From Streptomyces sp. I05A-00742 (GTDB lineage Bacteria; Actinomycetota; Actinomycetes; Streptomycetales; Streptomycetaceae), in contig NZ_JABETO010000016.1 of the NCBI RefSeq assembly GCF_013055795.1, forward strand, positions 22,871 to 86,870: 64,000 bases of DNA, in the 5' to 3' direction. Shown here one piece after another: positions 1 to 6,808 of this stretch (position 1 is the first letter of the stretch; each line of letters begins with the position of its first letter). The position numbers were made by a program, and so were the translations under genes. A model generated the notes under the pieces. The model was not told where the DNA came from and did not search any database. It saw only the letters and a list, made by a program, of their open reading frames with translations.

Positions 1-71
1 AGACGGGTGAGAAGGCGCTGGAGCTCATCGCCGAGATCGACAAGATCTTCTGGGAGACCAAGAAGGCCTGA
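1..71 (+). CDS. 3' end of an unidentified CDS
   Basis: Only the last 22 codons of a gene that starts before the window are present, reading ...ELIAEIDKIFWETKKA and ending in TGA at 69-71. The tail is charged and probably helical. It is too short to assign to a family. A strong hairpin follows 15 bases downstream, so this is probably the last gene of its transcript. Confidence 0.6.
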   Translation, partial: TGEKALELIAEIDKIFWETKKA

Positions 72-86
72 GCGGTCCGTCACGTC

Positions 87-122
87 GGCCCCCGCGCCCG
101 GTTCACGCCGGGCGCGGGGGCC
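87..122 (+). terminator. Rho-independent-type hairpin
   Basis: A perfect 15-bp stem (87-101 with 108-122) closes a 6-base loop, TTCACG, directly after the partial gene. There is no U-tract, as is common for Streptomyces terminators. It also sits beyond the 3' end of the lipoprotein gene on the other strand and may serve both. Confidence 0.8.
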
Positions 123-158
123 GTCGTCGTCGGCCGCCGGGGCCGGTGTCCCCCGGCG

Positions 159-839
159 CTACTTCGCGAGGGCCCACTTCAGGGGCTCCTTGTAGAAGCC
201 CCGGCGGAAGGTGACGTGGGTGACCTTCACGTTCTGCGGCACCACGAAGGGCTCGCAGAAGGTGCGCTCCTCGCCCTTCTTCCAGAGCTTCGCGTAGTCG
301 GCGTCCTGGCAGTCGGCGGGCGTGCCGGGCAGCTGGCTCATGGTGATCAGTGGCCGCCCCGGCTGCTTGTCCGCCGTCAGGGTGCCGATGCTGGTGCTGA
401 TCATGGGCGGCTTCATCGGGGCGTCGCCGTCGGCCAGCTTGACCTTGAGGTAGGCGAAGGCGACGGTCTTCCCCGCGAACTTCTTGGCGTCCGAGCCTCC
501 CTGCAGGCTCTCGGGCTTGCCCATCACCACCTTCTGGCCGGTGACGACGAAATTCCCCTTCTTGCCGGACGACTCCAGCTCCTGCTCCTCCGGGCTGGCC
601 TGGCCGGCCGCGAGCTCCTGGGAACCGGTGTCGCCCTTGTCGCCCGACGCGCCGCCCGACTTGCCGGTGCCGGACGAGGACGAGCCGGACTTCGCGGAGT
701 CGGATTTCGCGGAGTCGGACTTGGAGTCGGATTTCCCTCCGTCGGACGAGCCGCAGGCGGTCAGGGCCAGGGCGGCCAGTACGGCTCCGGCGGCGAGCGC
801 GGCACGGCGTGGTGCGGCGGTGGTGATGTGCGTGAGCAA
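159..839 (-). CDS. secreted lipoprotein, unknown function
   Basis: This encodes a predicted extracellular lipoprotein. A short signal peptide ends in the lipobox LTAC (ALALTACGSSDGG), followed by a low-complexity S/D/K/G linker of about 45 residues and then a C-terminal domain of about 150 residues with two cysteines. I chose the TTG start at 839 because a purine-rich GGGGGAAA lies just upstream and it gives a normal signal peptide. An in-frame ATG at 893 would add 18 residues ahead of it. The acidic linker resembles tethers that hold streptomycete lipoproteins off the membrane. I do not recognise the globular domain. Confidence 0.7.
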   Translation of the reverse strand: MLTHITTAAPRRAALAAGAVLAALALTACGSSDGGKSDSKSDSAKSDSAKSGSSSSGTGKSGGASGDKGDTGSQELAAGQASPEEQELESSGKKGNFVVTGQKVVMGKPESLQGGSDAKKFAGKTVAFAYLKVKLADGDAPMKPPMISTSIGTLTADKQPGRPLITMSQLPGTPADCQDADYAKLWKKGEERTFCEPFVVPQNVKVTHVTFRRGFYKEPLKWALAK

Positions 840-893
840 GGTTTCCCCCGTTGTCGGTGATGCATTCCTCTTCAGGAACCCGTAAGCGGCCAT

Positions 894-1275
894 CGAGTGT
901 ACGCATAGGCGGCTCGGCGGATGTCATGAGGGGCGCGGAATGCGCATATCGCGGATATCGGGGGTGGTAGGGGTTTCGGGGAAGGCTCGCGGGAGTTCCC
1001 AGGACTTCCCAGGAGTTCCGGGGAAATCAGGGTGGAAGCCGGGCTTTCCGGGCTCCTGTCCGGATTGACATTCCTCCCGGACGCCGTGGCGCGTTAATTC
1101 CGGCCAGTGGGACGGGAATTGGGTCCGGACGGCCGGGTGGGTGGTGGGCCGGCTCCGGGCGGTGGCGGCCGGACGGGCCTGCTGGGGAGGGCAGTTGGCC
1201 TGCCGCGCACTCGTCGGGATATTTCCGTTGCCCCCGGCGCTTCGGCCGGGCAGAGTGGGGGCATCGCTTCACGCA
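894..1275. other. intergenic region upstream of the Y-RNA array
   Basis: No credible gene is visible here. A TTGACA hexamer lies at 1065-1070, but no TANNNT stands at the usual distance, so I do not call a promoter. The promoter of the RNA array should lie somewhere in this stretch or just before 1276. Long open frames crossing it on both strands are GC-driven. Confidence 0.5.
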
Positions 1276-1410
1276 TCTCCCGGTGCGCAGGGGACGGCTA
1301 CTTCGTTTTGGGAACGGGTGGTTGCGGGTTCGAATCCCGTTCGGGGCTCGCGGCTCCGGTAGCTCAACGGCAGAGCACCTTGTACCGTCTCCGACTTCGA
1401 TCTCGGGAGA
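1276..1410 (+). ncRNA. Y-RNA-like unit 1 with permuted tRNA-like module
   Basis: The unit folds by eye as nested stems. The outer stem is TCTCCCG (1276-1282) with CGGGAGA (1404-1410). The inner stem is GGGGACGG-c-TAC (1290-1301, bulged C at 1298) with GTACCGTCTCC (1382-1392). Inside is a tRNA-like module in permuted order: a T-arm (1324-1340, loop TTCGAAT), an acceptor-like stem 1341-1348/1352-1359 closed by CGC, and a D-arm (1362-1376, GCTC/GAGC around AACGGCA). A helix with a bulged base ending in a tRNA mimic closed at the acceptor end is the architecture described for bacterial YrlA RNAs. The Ro-protein gene begins 340 bases downstream. The exact 5' and 3' ends are unknown. Confidence 0.75.
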
Positions 1411-1423
1411 GCGCAACTTCATA

Positions 1424-1501
1424 CGCACCTCCCGGTGCGCAGGCCACGGCTCCTTCCTTTGAAGAAACGCGCCGCGGCCGTTCCAGATCTCGGGAGGCGC
1501 G
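1424..1501 (+). ncRNA. Y-RNA-like unit 2, short form without tRNA-like module
   Basis: This unit keeps the shared frame of the array. CCTCCCG (1428-1434) pairs with CGGGAGG (1491-1497), with three further pairs outside a mismatch. The internal-loop strands GTGCGCAGG and GATCT are the same as in unit 1. An inner helix ACGG-c-TC (1446-1452) can pair with GGCCGT (1476-1481). The centre is only about 25 bases and contains a small TTC/GAA hairpin; no T-arm or D-arm is present. It is either a short Y RNA lacking the effector module or a decayed copy. Confidence 0.5.
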
Positions 1502-1643
1502 GCACCGGAGCGCCCGGTGCGCCGGTTCGCGGCTACTTCGGGTTCAACTCCCGCACGCCGCCGGTCCCGTTCGAACGGGACCGGCGGCGTGCAGCCCACT
1601 CCGGCGGGCAATCCGCGACCACTCGATCTCGGGCGCTCCGTGC
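1502..1643 (+). ncRNA. Y-RNA-like unit 3 with long-stem tRNA-like module
   Basis: The outer stem 1502-1516/1630-1643 has 14 pairs with one bulged C. It matches units 1 and 2 in position but carries CGCCCG/CGGGCG instead of CTCCCG/CGGGAG, a compensatory T-A to G-C change. The inner stem GGTtCGCGG (1524-1532) pairs with CCGCGACC (1613-1620) and is followed by cTAC as in unit 1. The module has a T-arm (1539-1553, CGGG/CCCG around TTCAACT), a very long acceptor-like hairpin (1554-1591), and a D-arm (1594-1609, GCCC/GGGC). The unit abuts unit 2 and ends about 105 bases before the Ro-protein start codon. Confidence 0.7.
1553..1592 (+). repeat. 40-base perfect palindrome forming the unit 3 acceptor-like hairpin
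   Basis: The 40 bases are fully self-complementary around TTCGAA (1570-1575). As RNA this gives a stem of about 17-18 bp with a tetraloop-like end. It occupies the place of the 8-bp acceptor-like stem of unit 1, so I read it as an elongated module arm and not as a terminator. The T-arm and D-arm lie immediately on either side. Confidence 0.7.
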
Positions 1644-1748
1644 TGCCGTTCGTCCTCCCCTCCATCCGTCCACGGGGCGCGTCGGACGCCGTGCGATTGC
1701 GCGGTACGACGACACGCCCCACGCGACACGAGAGGGGATTTCTCCTCC

Positions 1749-3347
1749 ATGGCCCGCTTCAACACCCGCGCGAACCACCGCGCGGCGCCCGCCTCGCCCG
1801 TCACCACGACGGGCGCCACGACCGTCAACCACCAGGGCGGCACAGGACATCTGCGCGACGCGCGCGGTGAGCTGTTCCTGCTGGCCGTGACCGACACCGT
1901 CGGCCACGACACGTTCTACGAGCAGGGCGGACGGCGCGACGACCGGTTCACCGGCCTCGTGCGCCGGCTCGCCGTCGAGGCCCCGGAGTGGACGGCGCGG
2001 CTGCTGCGCTGGCTGCGCACGGACGGCGCCATGCGCACGGCGTCGCTCGTCGGCGCGGCCGAGTTCGTCCACGCGCGGCTCGCCGCGGGCGAGGAAGCTG
2101 CGCCGGGCGACGGCCCGTACGGCAACCGGGCCGTCATCGCGTCCGTGCTGCTCCGCGCGGACGAGCCCGGCGAGATGCTGGGCTACTGGACGTCGCGGTT
2201 CGGACGGGCCGTCCCGAAGCCGGTCAAGCGCGGGGTGTCCGACGCGGTACGGCGGCTGTACCACGGCAAGGCGCTGCTCAAGTACGACACCGCGAGCAAG
2301 GGGTACCGGTTCGGGGACGTCCTCAATGTCGTGCACCCGACCCCGGATCCGGACAAGCCCTGGCAGGGCGAGCTGTTCCGCTACGCGCTGGACCGCCGGC
2401 ACCACCCGGAGGACGCCGTACCGCCGGTCTCGGACCCGGTGCTCATCGCGCACCGGGAGCTGATGGCCGTCCCCGTCGAGGAGCGGCGGGCCGTGCTCAC
2501 CGGCCCGGGCGGCGCGGAGCGGCTGGCCCGGGCAGGCATGACGTGGGAGGCGCTGGCCGGCTGGCTCCAGGGGCCGATGGACCGGGCGGCCTGGGAGGCC
2601 GTCATCCCGTCCATGGGCACCATGGCCCTGGTGCGCAACCTGCGGAACTTCGACGAGGCCGGGGTGGGCGACGAGGTCGCCGCCGACGTCGCCGCGCGGA
2701 TCTCCGACCCGGCGGAGGTGGCGCGTTCCCGGCAGTTCCCGTTCCGCTACCTGGCCGCCCACCGGCACACCTCCTCGCTGCGCTGGGGCCAGGCCCTGGA
2801 GCGGGCGCTGTCCCACTCCCTCGCCAATGTGCCGTCCCTGCCGGGCCGGACGCTGGTGCTGGTGGACCGCTCGGCCTCGATGTTCGACGGGATCAGCGCA
2901 CGGACGCAGCTCAACCGAGCGGACAGCGCCGCCGTCTTCGGCACGGCGATCGCGCTCCGCGCGGCCTCGGCCGACCTGGTGGAGTTCGGTTCTACGAGCC
3001 GCCGTGTCCCGCTGGCCGCCGGTGACTCGGTGCTGCGCGCGACGGAGCGGTTCGGCAACCTCGGCGGCACGGACACCGCGGGCGCTGTGCGCCGGCACTA
3101 CGCGGGGCACGACCGCGTGGTGATCGTCACCGACGAGCAGGCCGGCTTCGGTACGCACAGCGACGCCACCTCGCTGATCCCGGCCGACGTCCCCGTCTAC
3201 ACCTGGAACCTCGCCGGTTACCGCACCGGTCACGGGCCTTCGGGCACCGGCAACCGGCACACCTTCGGCGGTCTGAGCGACGCGTCCTTCCGCGCCGTTC
3301 CGCTGCTGGAGGCGGGGCGGGACGCGGCGTGGCCGTGGGAGCGGTGA
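1749..3347 (+). CDS. rsr: Ro60/TROVE-domain RNA-binding protein (Rsr)
   Basis: This encodes a 532-residue bacterial orthologue of Ro60. Residues from about 15 to 330 form the alpha-helical TROVE ring that holds Y RNA and misfolded RNA ends. Segments such as FLLAVTDTVGHDTFYEQGG and YRFGDVLNVVHP are typical of it. The C-terminal von Willebrand A domain has a MIDAS motif DRSAS in LVDRSASMFDG, and a later VTDEQ. The ATG at 1749 has an AGAGGGGA ribosome site; the open frame continues upstream only because of GC bias. Bacterial Ro is held by YrlA RNA and can work with exoribonucleases in RNA decay or quality control. The Y-RNA-like array directly upstream supports the assignment. Confidence 0.93.
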   Translation: MARFNTRANHRAAPASPVTTTGATTVNHQGGTGHLRDARGELFLLAVTDTVGHDTFYEQGGRRDDRFTGLVRRLAVEAPEWTARLLRWLRTDGAMRTASLVGAAEFVHARLAAGEEAAPGDGPYGNRAVIASVLLRADEPGEMLGYWTSRFGRAVPKPVKRGVSDAVRRLYHGKALLKYDTASKGYRFGDVLNVVHPTPDPDKPWQGELFRYALDRRHHPEDAVPPVSDPVLIAHRELMAVPVEERRAVLTGPGGAERLARAGMTWEALAGWLQGPMDRAAWEAVIPSMGTMALVRNLRNFDEAGVGDEVAADVAARISDPAEVARSRQFPFRYLAAHRHTSSLRWGQALERALSHSLANVPSLPGRTLVLVDRSASMFDGISARTQLNRADSAAVFGTAIALRAASADLVEFGSTSRRVPLAAGDSVLRATERFGNLGGTDTAGAVRRHYAGHDRVVIVTDEQAGFGTHSDATSLIPADVPVYTWNLAGYRTGHGPSGTGNRHTFGGLSDASFRAVPLLEAGRDAAWPWER

Positions 3348-3408
3348 GCGGGCCTCCCGAGCGGTGAGCTGAGCGCCCCCCGTGCCCCCCGCCGTCCGGC
3401 ACGACGAC

Positions 3409-3437
3409 GGTCCGCAGGTCCAATGGACCTGCGGACC
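3409..3437. terminator. bidirectional hairpin between convergent genes
   Basis: A perfect 13-bp stem, GGTCCGCAGGTCC and its complement, closes a 3-base AAT loop. It lies between the ends of the Ro gene (plus strand) and the EamA exporter (minus strand) and can terminate both. Confidence 0.85.
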
Positions 3438-3488
3438 CGTTCCTGTTGCAGGGCGGCGCGATTGCCCCGGCCGCCCCGGGGGGGGACG

Positions 3489-4421
3489 TCAGCCCTTGCG
3501 GCTCAGGAACTGGCCGGCGACCACCGCTCCCAGGGCGATCACGAGGCCGGCCACCTGCCAGAGGGTGAGGGCCTGGTCCATGGCCACCACGCCGATGACC
3601 GCGGCGACCGGCGGGCCGACGAGGCTGAGCAGCGAGACCGAGGTGGGGGCCAGCCGCCCGATGCCGCGGAAGAAGAGCGGGTAGGCGGCCGCGGTGGCCA
3701 CGATGCCGATGTAGGCGTAACCGGCGACGTTGGCGCCGGTCAGGTGCGACGGGAGGCCCTCGGACAGCAGGGTGAAGGGGGCGAGGAGCACCCCGGCGAT
3801 GGTGAGCTGCCAGCCGGTCATGACCAGGGGGCTCTCACCGCTGCCCCACTTCTTGGTGAGCACGATGGACAGGCCGATCAGCGTCACCGCGAGCAACGCC
3901 GCCGCGACACCGAGCGGATCGAGGGCGGCTTGCCCGGTGAGGGTCATCAGGGCCACTCCCCCGACCCCCGCCACCGCTGCCAGCAGGACCGGGAGCGAGG
4001 TGCGGAGCCGCAGCACCAGCAGGGAGAAACCGGCCACCATCAGGGGCTGCACGGCACCGATCGTGGCGGCCACCCCGCCGGGCAGCCGGTAGGCGGCGAA
4101 GAAGATCAGCGGGAGGAACGCGCCGAAGTTGAGGACGGCGAGGACCGTGGACTTCCACCACCACGCGCCGTGCGGCAGCTTGCGGTTGACCGCGAGCAGG
4201 ACCAGGCCGGCGGGCAGGGCGCGCAGGGTCGCGGCGAGCATCGGGCGATTGTCGGGGAGCAGCGCGGCGGTCACCGCGTAGACGGTGGCCCAGCTGGCGG
4301 GGGCCAGTGCGGTGAGGAGGAGGTCCTGCGGATTCGAACCAGGACCGGCCGTCTTCGTAGCGGCACCGTGGGTGCTCCCCTGGGCCGCGGTGGCCGGCGC
4401 GGGCGTGGTCGTCGCCTGCAT
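3489..4421 (-). CDS. EamA/DMT-family transporter
   Basis: This is a 310-residue inner-membrane protein of the drug/metabolite transporter superfamily. It has about ten hydrophobic segments arranged as two EamA repeats; PLIFFAAYRLPGGVAATIGAVQP in the first half and SLLSLVGPPVAAVIGV in the second are family-like. Members export amino acids, metabolites or drugs; the substrate here cannot be read from the sequence. It is transcribed away from a MarR regulator across a short operator-bearing gap, so it is probably the regulator's main target. Confidence 0.85.
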   Translation of the reverse strand: MQATTTPAPATAAQGSTHGAATKTAGPGSNPQDLLLTALAPASWATVYAVTAALLPDNRPMLAATLRALPAGLVLLAVNRKLPHGAWWWKSTVLAVLNFGAFLPLIFFAAYRLPGGVAATIGAVQPLMVAGFSLLVLRLRTSLPVLLAAVAGVGGVALMTLTGQAALDPLGVAAALLAVTLIGLSIVLTKKWGSGESPLVMTGWQLTIAGVLLAPFTLLSEGLPSHLTGANVAGYAYIGIVATAAAYPLFFRGIGRLAPTSVSLLSLVGPPVAAVIGVVAMDQALTLWQVAGLVIALGAVVAGQFLSRKG

Positions 4422-4446
4422 GTTGTTCTCCCCTCAAGGTTGATAA

Positions 4447-4506
4447 TCTCAACGTTGAAATAACAGCATGAGGCTAATCTGAACGTCAAGTATCTGAACG
4501 TTGAGA
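4447..4506. promoter_or_regulatory. MarR-type operator repeats in the divergent promoter
   Basis: Three related sites lie in an AT-rich 106-bp gap: TCAACGTTGA (4449-4458), CTGAACGTCAAG (4479-4490) and CTGAACGTTGAG (4494-4505). The first is a perfect palindrome around AACGTT. Their placement between the EamA gene and the marR gene suggests autoregulation by the MarR protein. Confidence 0.65.
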
Positions 4507-4527
4507 CTTTCAAGGGAGAGATACCGC

Positions 4528-5031
4528 ATGGCCATCGACGCAGTGGACAGCGTGATCGAGCAGTGGGGGCGTGAGCGCCCCGACGTCGACGTCTGGCCGA
4601 CCGGCGTGATCAGCCGGGTACAGCGCCTCTCGCGCCTCTTCGACAAGGAGCTCAAGTCGTTCTTCGCCCAACACGACCTTGAGGTCTGGGAGTTCGACGT
4701 CCTCTCCACGATCCGCCGCTGCGGCCCGCCCTACGAGCGGACCGCCGGAGCCATCACCAGCGCGACCATGGTCACTTCGGGCGCGATCACCAACCGGGTG
4801 GACCGGATGGAAGCCAAGGGCCTGGTCGAGCGGGTCCGCGACACCGGCGACCGCCGCACGGTCCGCATCCGGCTCACCGACCGCGGCCACGCGCTCATGG
4901 ACGAACTGATCACCCTGCACGCGGCCAACGGCGAACGGCTCCTCTCCTCCCTGAGCCGCGAGGAGAACGACCGCGTGGCGGAGGCACTGCGAGTGCTCCT
5001 GGTGTCCCTGGGGGACAAGCGGCTGGAGTGA
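4528..5031 (+). CDS. MarR-family transcriptional regulator
   Basis: This encodes a 167-residue winged-helix dimeric regulator. The recognition region TSATMVTSGAITNRVDRMEAKGLVER and the wing RDTGDRRTVRIRLTDRGHALMDEL are classic MarR elements. The ATG at 4528 follows a GGGAGAG ribosome site. An upstream TTG at 4501 would put the start inside the operator, so I reject it. It most likely represses the divergent EamA exporter and itself, with release by a small ligand. Confidence 0.9.
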   Translation: MAIDAVDSVIEQWGRERPDVDVWPTGVISRVQRLSRLFDKELKSFFAQHDLEVWEFDVLSTIRRCGPPYERTAGAITSATMVTSGAITNRVDRMEAKGLVERVRDTGDRRTVRIRLTDRGHALMDELITLHAANGERLLSSLSREENDRVAEALRVLLVSLGDKRLE

Positions 5032-5047
5032 CACCTGCCGGGACGGC

Positions 5048-5078
5048 GGCAGCCCGTCGGAGAGTTCGTCGGGCTGCC
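5048..5078 (+). terminator. hairpin after marR
   Basis: GGCAGCCCG (5048-5056) pairs with CGGGCTGCC (5070-5078), and further pairs are possible outside. It begins 16 bases after the marR stop codon. Confidence 0.65.
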
Positions 5079-5201
5079 CGTCACCTACGCCTGCTCAACT
5101 GACGAACTCCCTCCCGATACACGTCACTTGAGCCGCCCCCGTGGTCCCATGACACCGTCGCCGGCTCTCGGCGCCACACCCCCGGAACGAGGAGAGATCT
5201 C

Positions 5202-5417
5202 ATGCTCATGGCCCACCCCGCCGTCCTGCACAACCTCGTGGAGCGGTACACGGCCCTGGCCGCCGCCGACCCGTCCGACGCCCCGGCGCGCCGACAGGTG
5301 GACGACGCGGCGTACACGTTGTGCGTCACCACCGGCACCCGCCGGATCGAGGACGCCCTGGCGGTCGCCGCACGGGTGCTCGGCGCGGAGGGCGGGAGCC
5401 TGACGCCGGCGGCCTGA
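5202..5417 (+). CDS. DUF5133-family small protein
   Basis: A 71-residue soluble helical protein, MLMAHPAVLHNLVERY and onward, with the segment DDAAYTLCVTTGTRRIEDAL. The spacing of the DDAAYTLCV block and a terminal VAARVLG helix fit the small DUF5133 proteins that are abundant in Streptomyces. Their function is not known to me. An AGGAGAG ribosome site precedes the ATG. It stands alone. Confidence 0.75.
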   Translation: MLMAHPAVLHNLVERYTALAAADPSDAPARRQVDDAAYTLCVTTGTRRIEDALAVAARVLGAEGGSLTPAA

Positions 5418-5586
5418 GGCGGCCGGGGGGGGACGAGGTACCGGGAGGGGGCTCCCAGGGGCGGGGGCGCCACCAAGGAGGGAACGGGGGCGCCCCGCCT
5501 GGGCCCCTTGGGCTCTCGGGGTCTCCGCCGGAACCGAAGCGTCACCCGCCGTCCAACCCCACGCTTCCCACTGGCCACAGAGGGAT

Positions 5587-6294
5587 GTGATCATCTCCGC
5601 CATGACCGCATCCATACGGGCGCGCCGCGCCGCCGTGGCCCTCTCCGCGGCCGCCACCCTCGCCACCCTGGGCGCAACCGCCGCACCCGCCCATGCCGCT
5701 TCCACCCCCTCCTCCGCCACCGCCCCGGCGACCGGGAACACCCCGACGACCGGGAGCACAGCGCTCGCCACCGCCCACACCTCCGGCACCGCCGGCCTCA
5801 AGGGCGTCGACTACGCGACCTGGCAGCGGGACGTACGGGCCGCGGTCGACCGCGCGACGCCCCACGTCCGCGAGCGCACCGCCAAGGCGCACACCGAGAA
5901 GCAGGCCGTCGTCCTCGACATCGACAACACCTCGCTGGAGACCGACTTCCACTGGACGTACCCCACCCCGGCCGTCGCGCCCGTCCGCGACCTGGTCCGG
6001 TACGCCCACGAGCGCGGCGCGGCCGTCTTCTTCGTCACCGCGCGCCCCCGCATCATCGGGTCGGTCACCGAGGACAACCTCAAGCGCGTGGGCTATCCGG
6101 TCGACGGCCTGGCCGTCCGCCGCCTCCCGGACCTCTTCCGCGACGTGAGCTCGTACAAGACCGCGGAGCGGGCGAAGATCGAGGCCAGGGGCTACAAGAT
6201 CATCGCGAACATCGGCAACAACACGACCGACCTGTCCGGCGGTCACGCGGAACTCACCGTCAAGCTCCCCGACTACGACGGCAAGCTCTCCTGA
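5587..6294 (+). CDS. secreted HAD-family (class B-like) acid phosphatase
   Basis: About 30 N-terminal residues form a Sec signal peptide ending APAHAA. The mature part has the HAD nucleophile motif VVLDIDNTSLE, a second motif VFFVTARP, and an ERAKIEARGYKIIANIGN segment with the usual late acidic/aromatic motif of the class B or IIIB acid phosphatases. It probably removes phosphate from extracellular phosphomonoesters. The GTG at 5587 lies only two bases from AGAGGG; the ATG at 5602 is an equally credible start and gives a cleaner signal peptide. Confidence 0.8.
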   Translation: MIISAMTASIRARRAAVALSAAATLATLGATAAPAHAASTPSSATAPATGNTPTTGSTALATAHTSGTAGLKGVDYATWQRDVRAAVDRATPHVRERTAKAHTEKQAVVLDIDNTSLETDFHWTYPTPAVAPVRDLVRYAHERGAAVFFVTARPRIIGSVTEDNLKRVGYPVDGLAVRRLPDLFRDVSSYKTAERAKIEARGYKIIANIGNNTTDLSGGHAELTVKLPDYDGKLS

Positions 6295-6391
6295 CCCCAC
6301 CGCCCGGACGTTCCCGGGGCGCCGGTCGCGGCGTTGCCTAGACTGGTCCCCCGCGGGCGTGGTGACGCCCGACAGGGACGGGAGAACGACA

Positions 6392-6808
6392 GTGGCGGCA
6401 GGCGTCGGCGGATTCGAGAGCCCCGAGGGGGCCGTCGAACGAAGTGCCGCGGACCCGTCGGCGGAGGTGCTGAGCGAGGCGGCCGCCGCGTTCGGGCTGC
6501 TCGCCTCCCCCGCCCGGCTGCACCTCGTCTGGGCGCTGGCCCAGGGTGAGAGCGACGTGACCGGACTGGCCGAGCGGGTGGGCGGCGCGCTGCCCGCGAT
6601 CAGCCAGCACCTCGCGAAGCTCAAGCTCGCCGGGCTGGTGCGGTCGCGGCGCGAAGGGCGCCGCATGGTCTACCTCGTGGACGACCCCCACGTGGTGACC
6701 ATCGTCCGCCTCATGGTCGACCAGCTCTCCGACCGCCGGGCCGACACCGCGCCCCGGTCCCGGGCGGCCGGCGCCGGTTCCGGACGCCTCCGTGGCCTGG
6801 GCGCCTGA
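6392..6808 (+). CDS. ArsR/SmtB-family regulator
   Basis: A 138-residue winged-helix protein. The HTH is LLASPARLHLVWALAQGESDVTGLAERVGGALPAISQHLAKLKLAGLVRSRREGRR read in pieces, with a DDPHVVTIVRLMVDQ dimer helix. The GTG at 6392 has GGGACGGGAGAA upstream. The classical CXC metal site before the recognition helix is absent; the histidines near DDPHVV could be the sensor. Its 3' end overlaps the P-type ATPase gene by 17 bases, so the two are cotranscribed. A metal ion is the likely signal. Confidence 0.88.
   Translation: MAAGVGGFESPEGAVERSAADPSAEVLSEAAAAFGLLASPARLHLVWALAQGESDVTGLAERVGGALPAISQHLAKLKLAGLVRSRREGRRMVYLVDDPHVVTIVRLMVDQLSDRRADTAPRSRAAGAGSGRLRGLGA

Noticed and set aside
1065..1099. 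Promoter TTGACA / TTAATT before the RNA array
   Set aside because: The spacer is 23 bases, too long for a standard promoter.
1317..1381. A tRNA gene (clear T-loop and D-loop sequences)
   Set aside because: The arms are in permuted order and the anticodon arm is missing; the segment is part of a Y-RNA-like unit.
1107..1748. N-terminal extension of the Ro protein by an upstream start
   Set aside because: The extension is only GC-driven and overlaps the structured RNA array; ATG 1749 has a good ribosome site.
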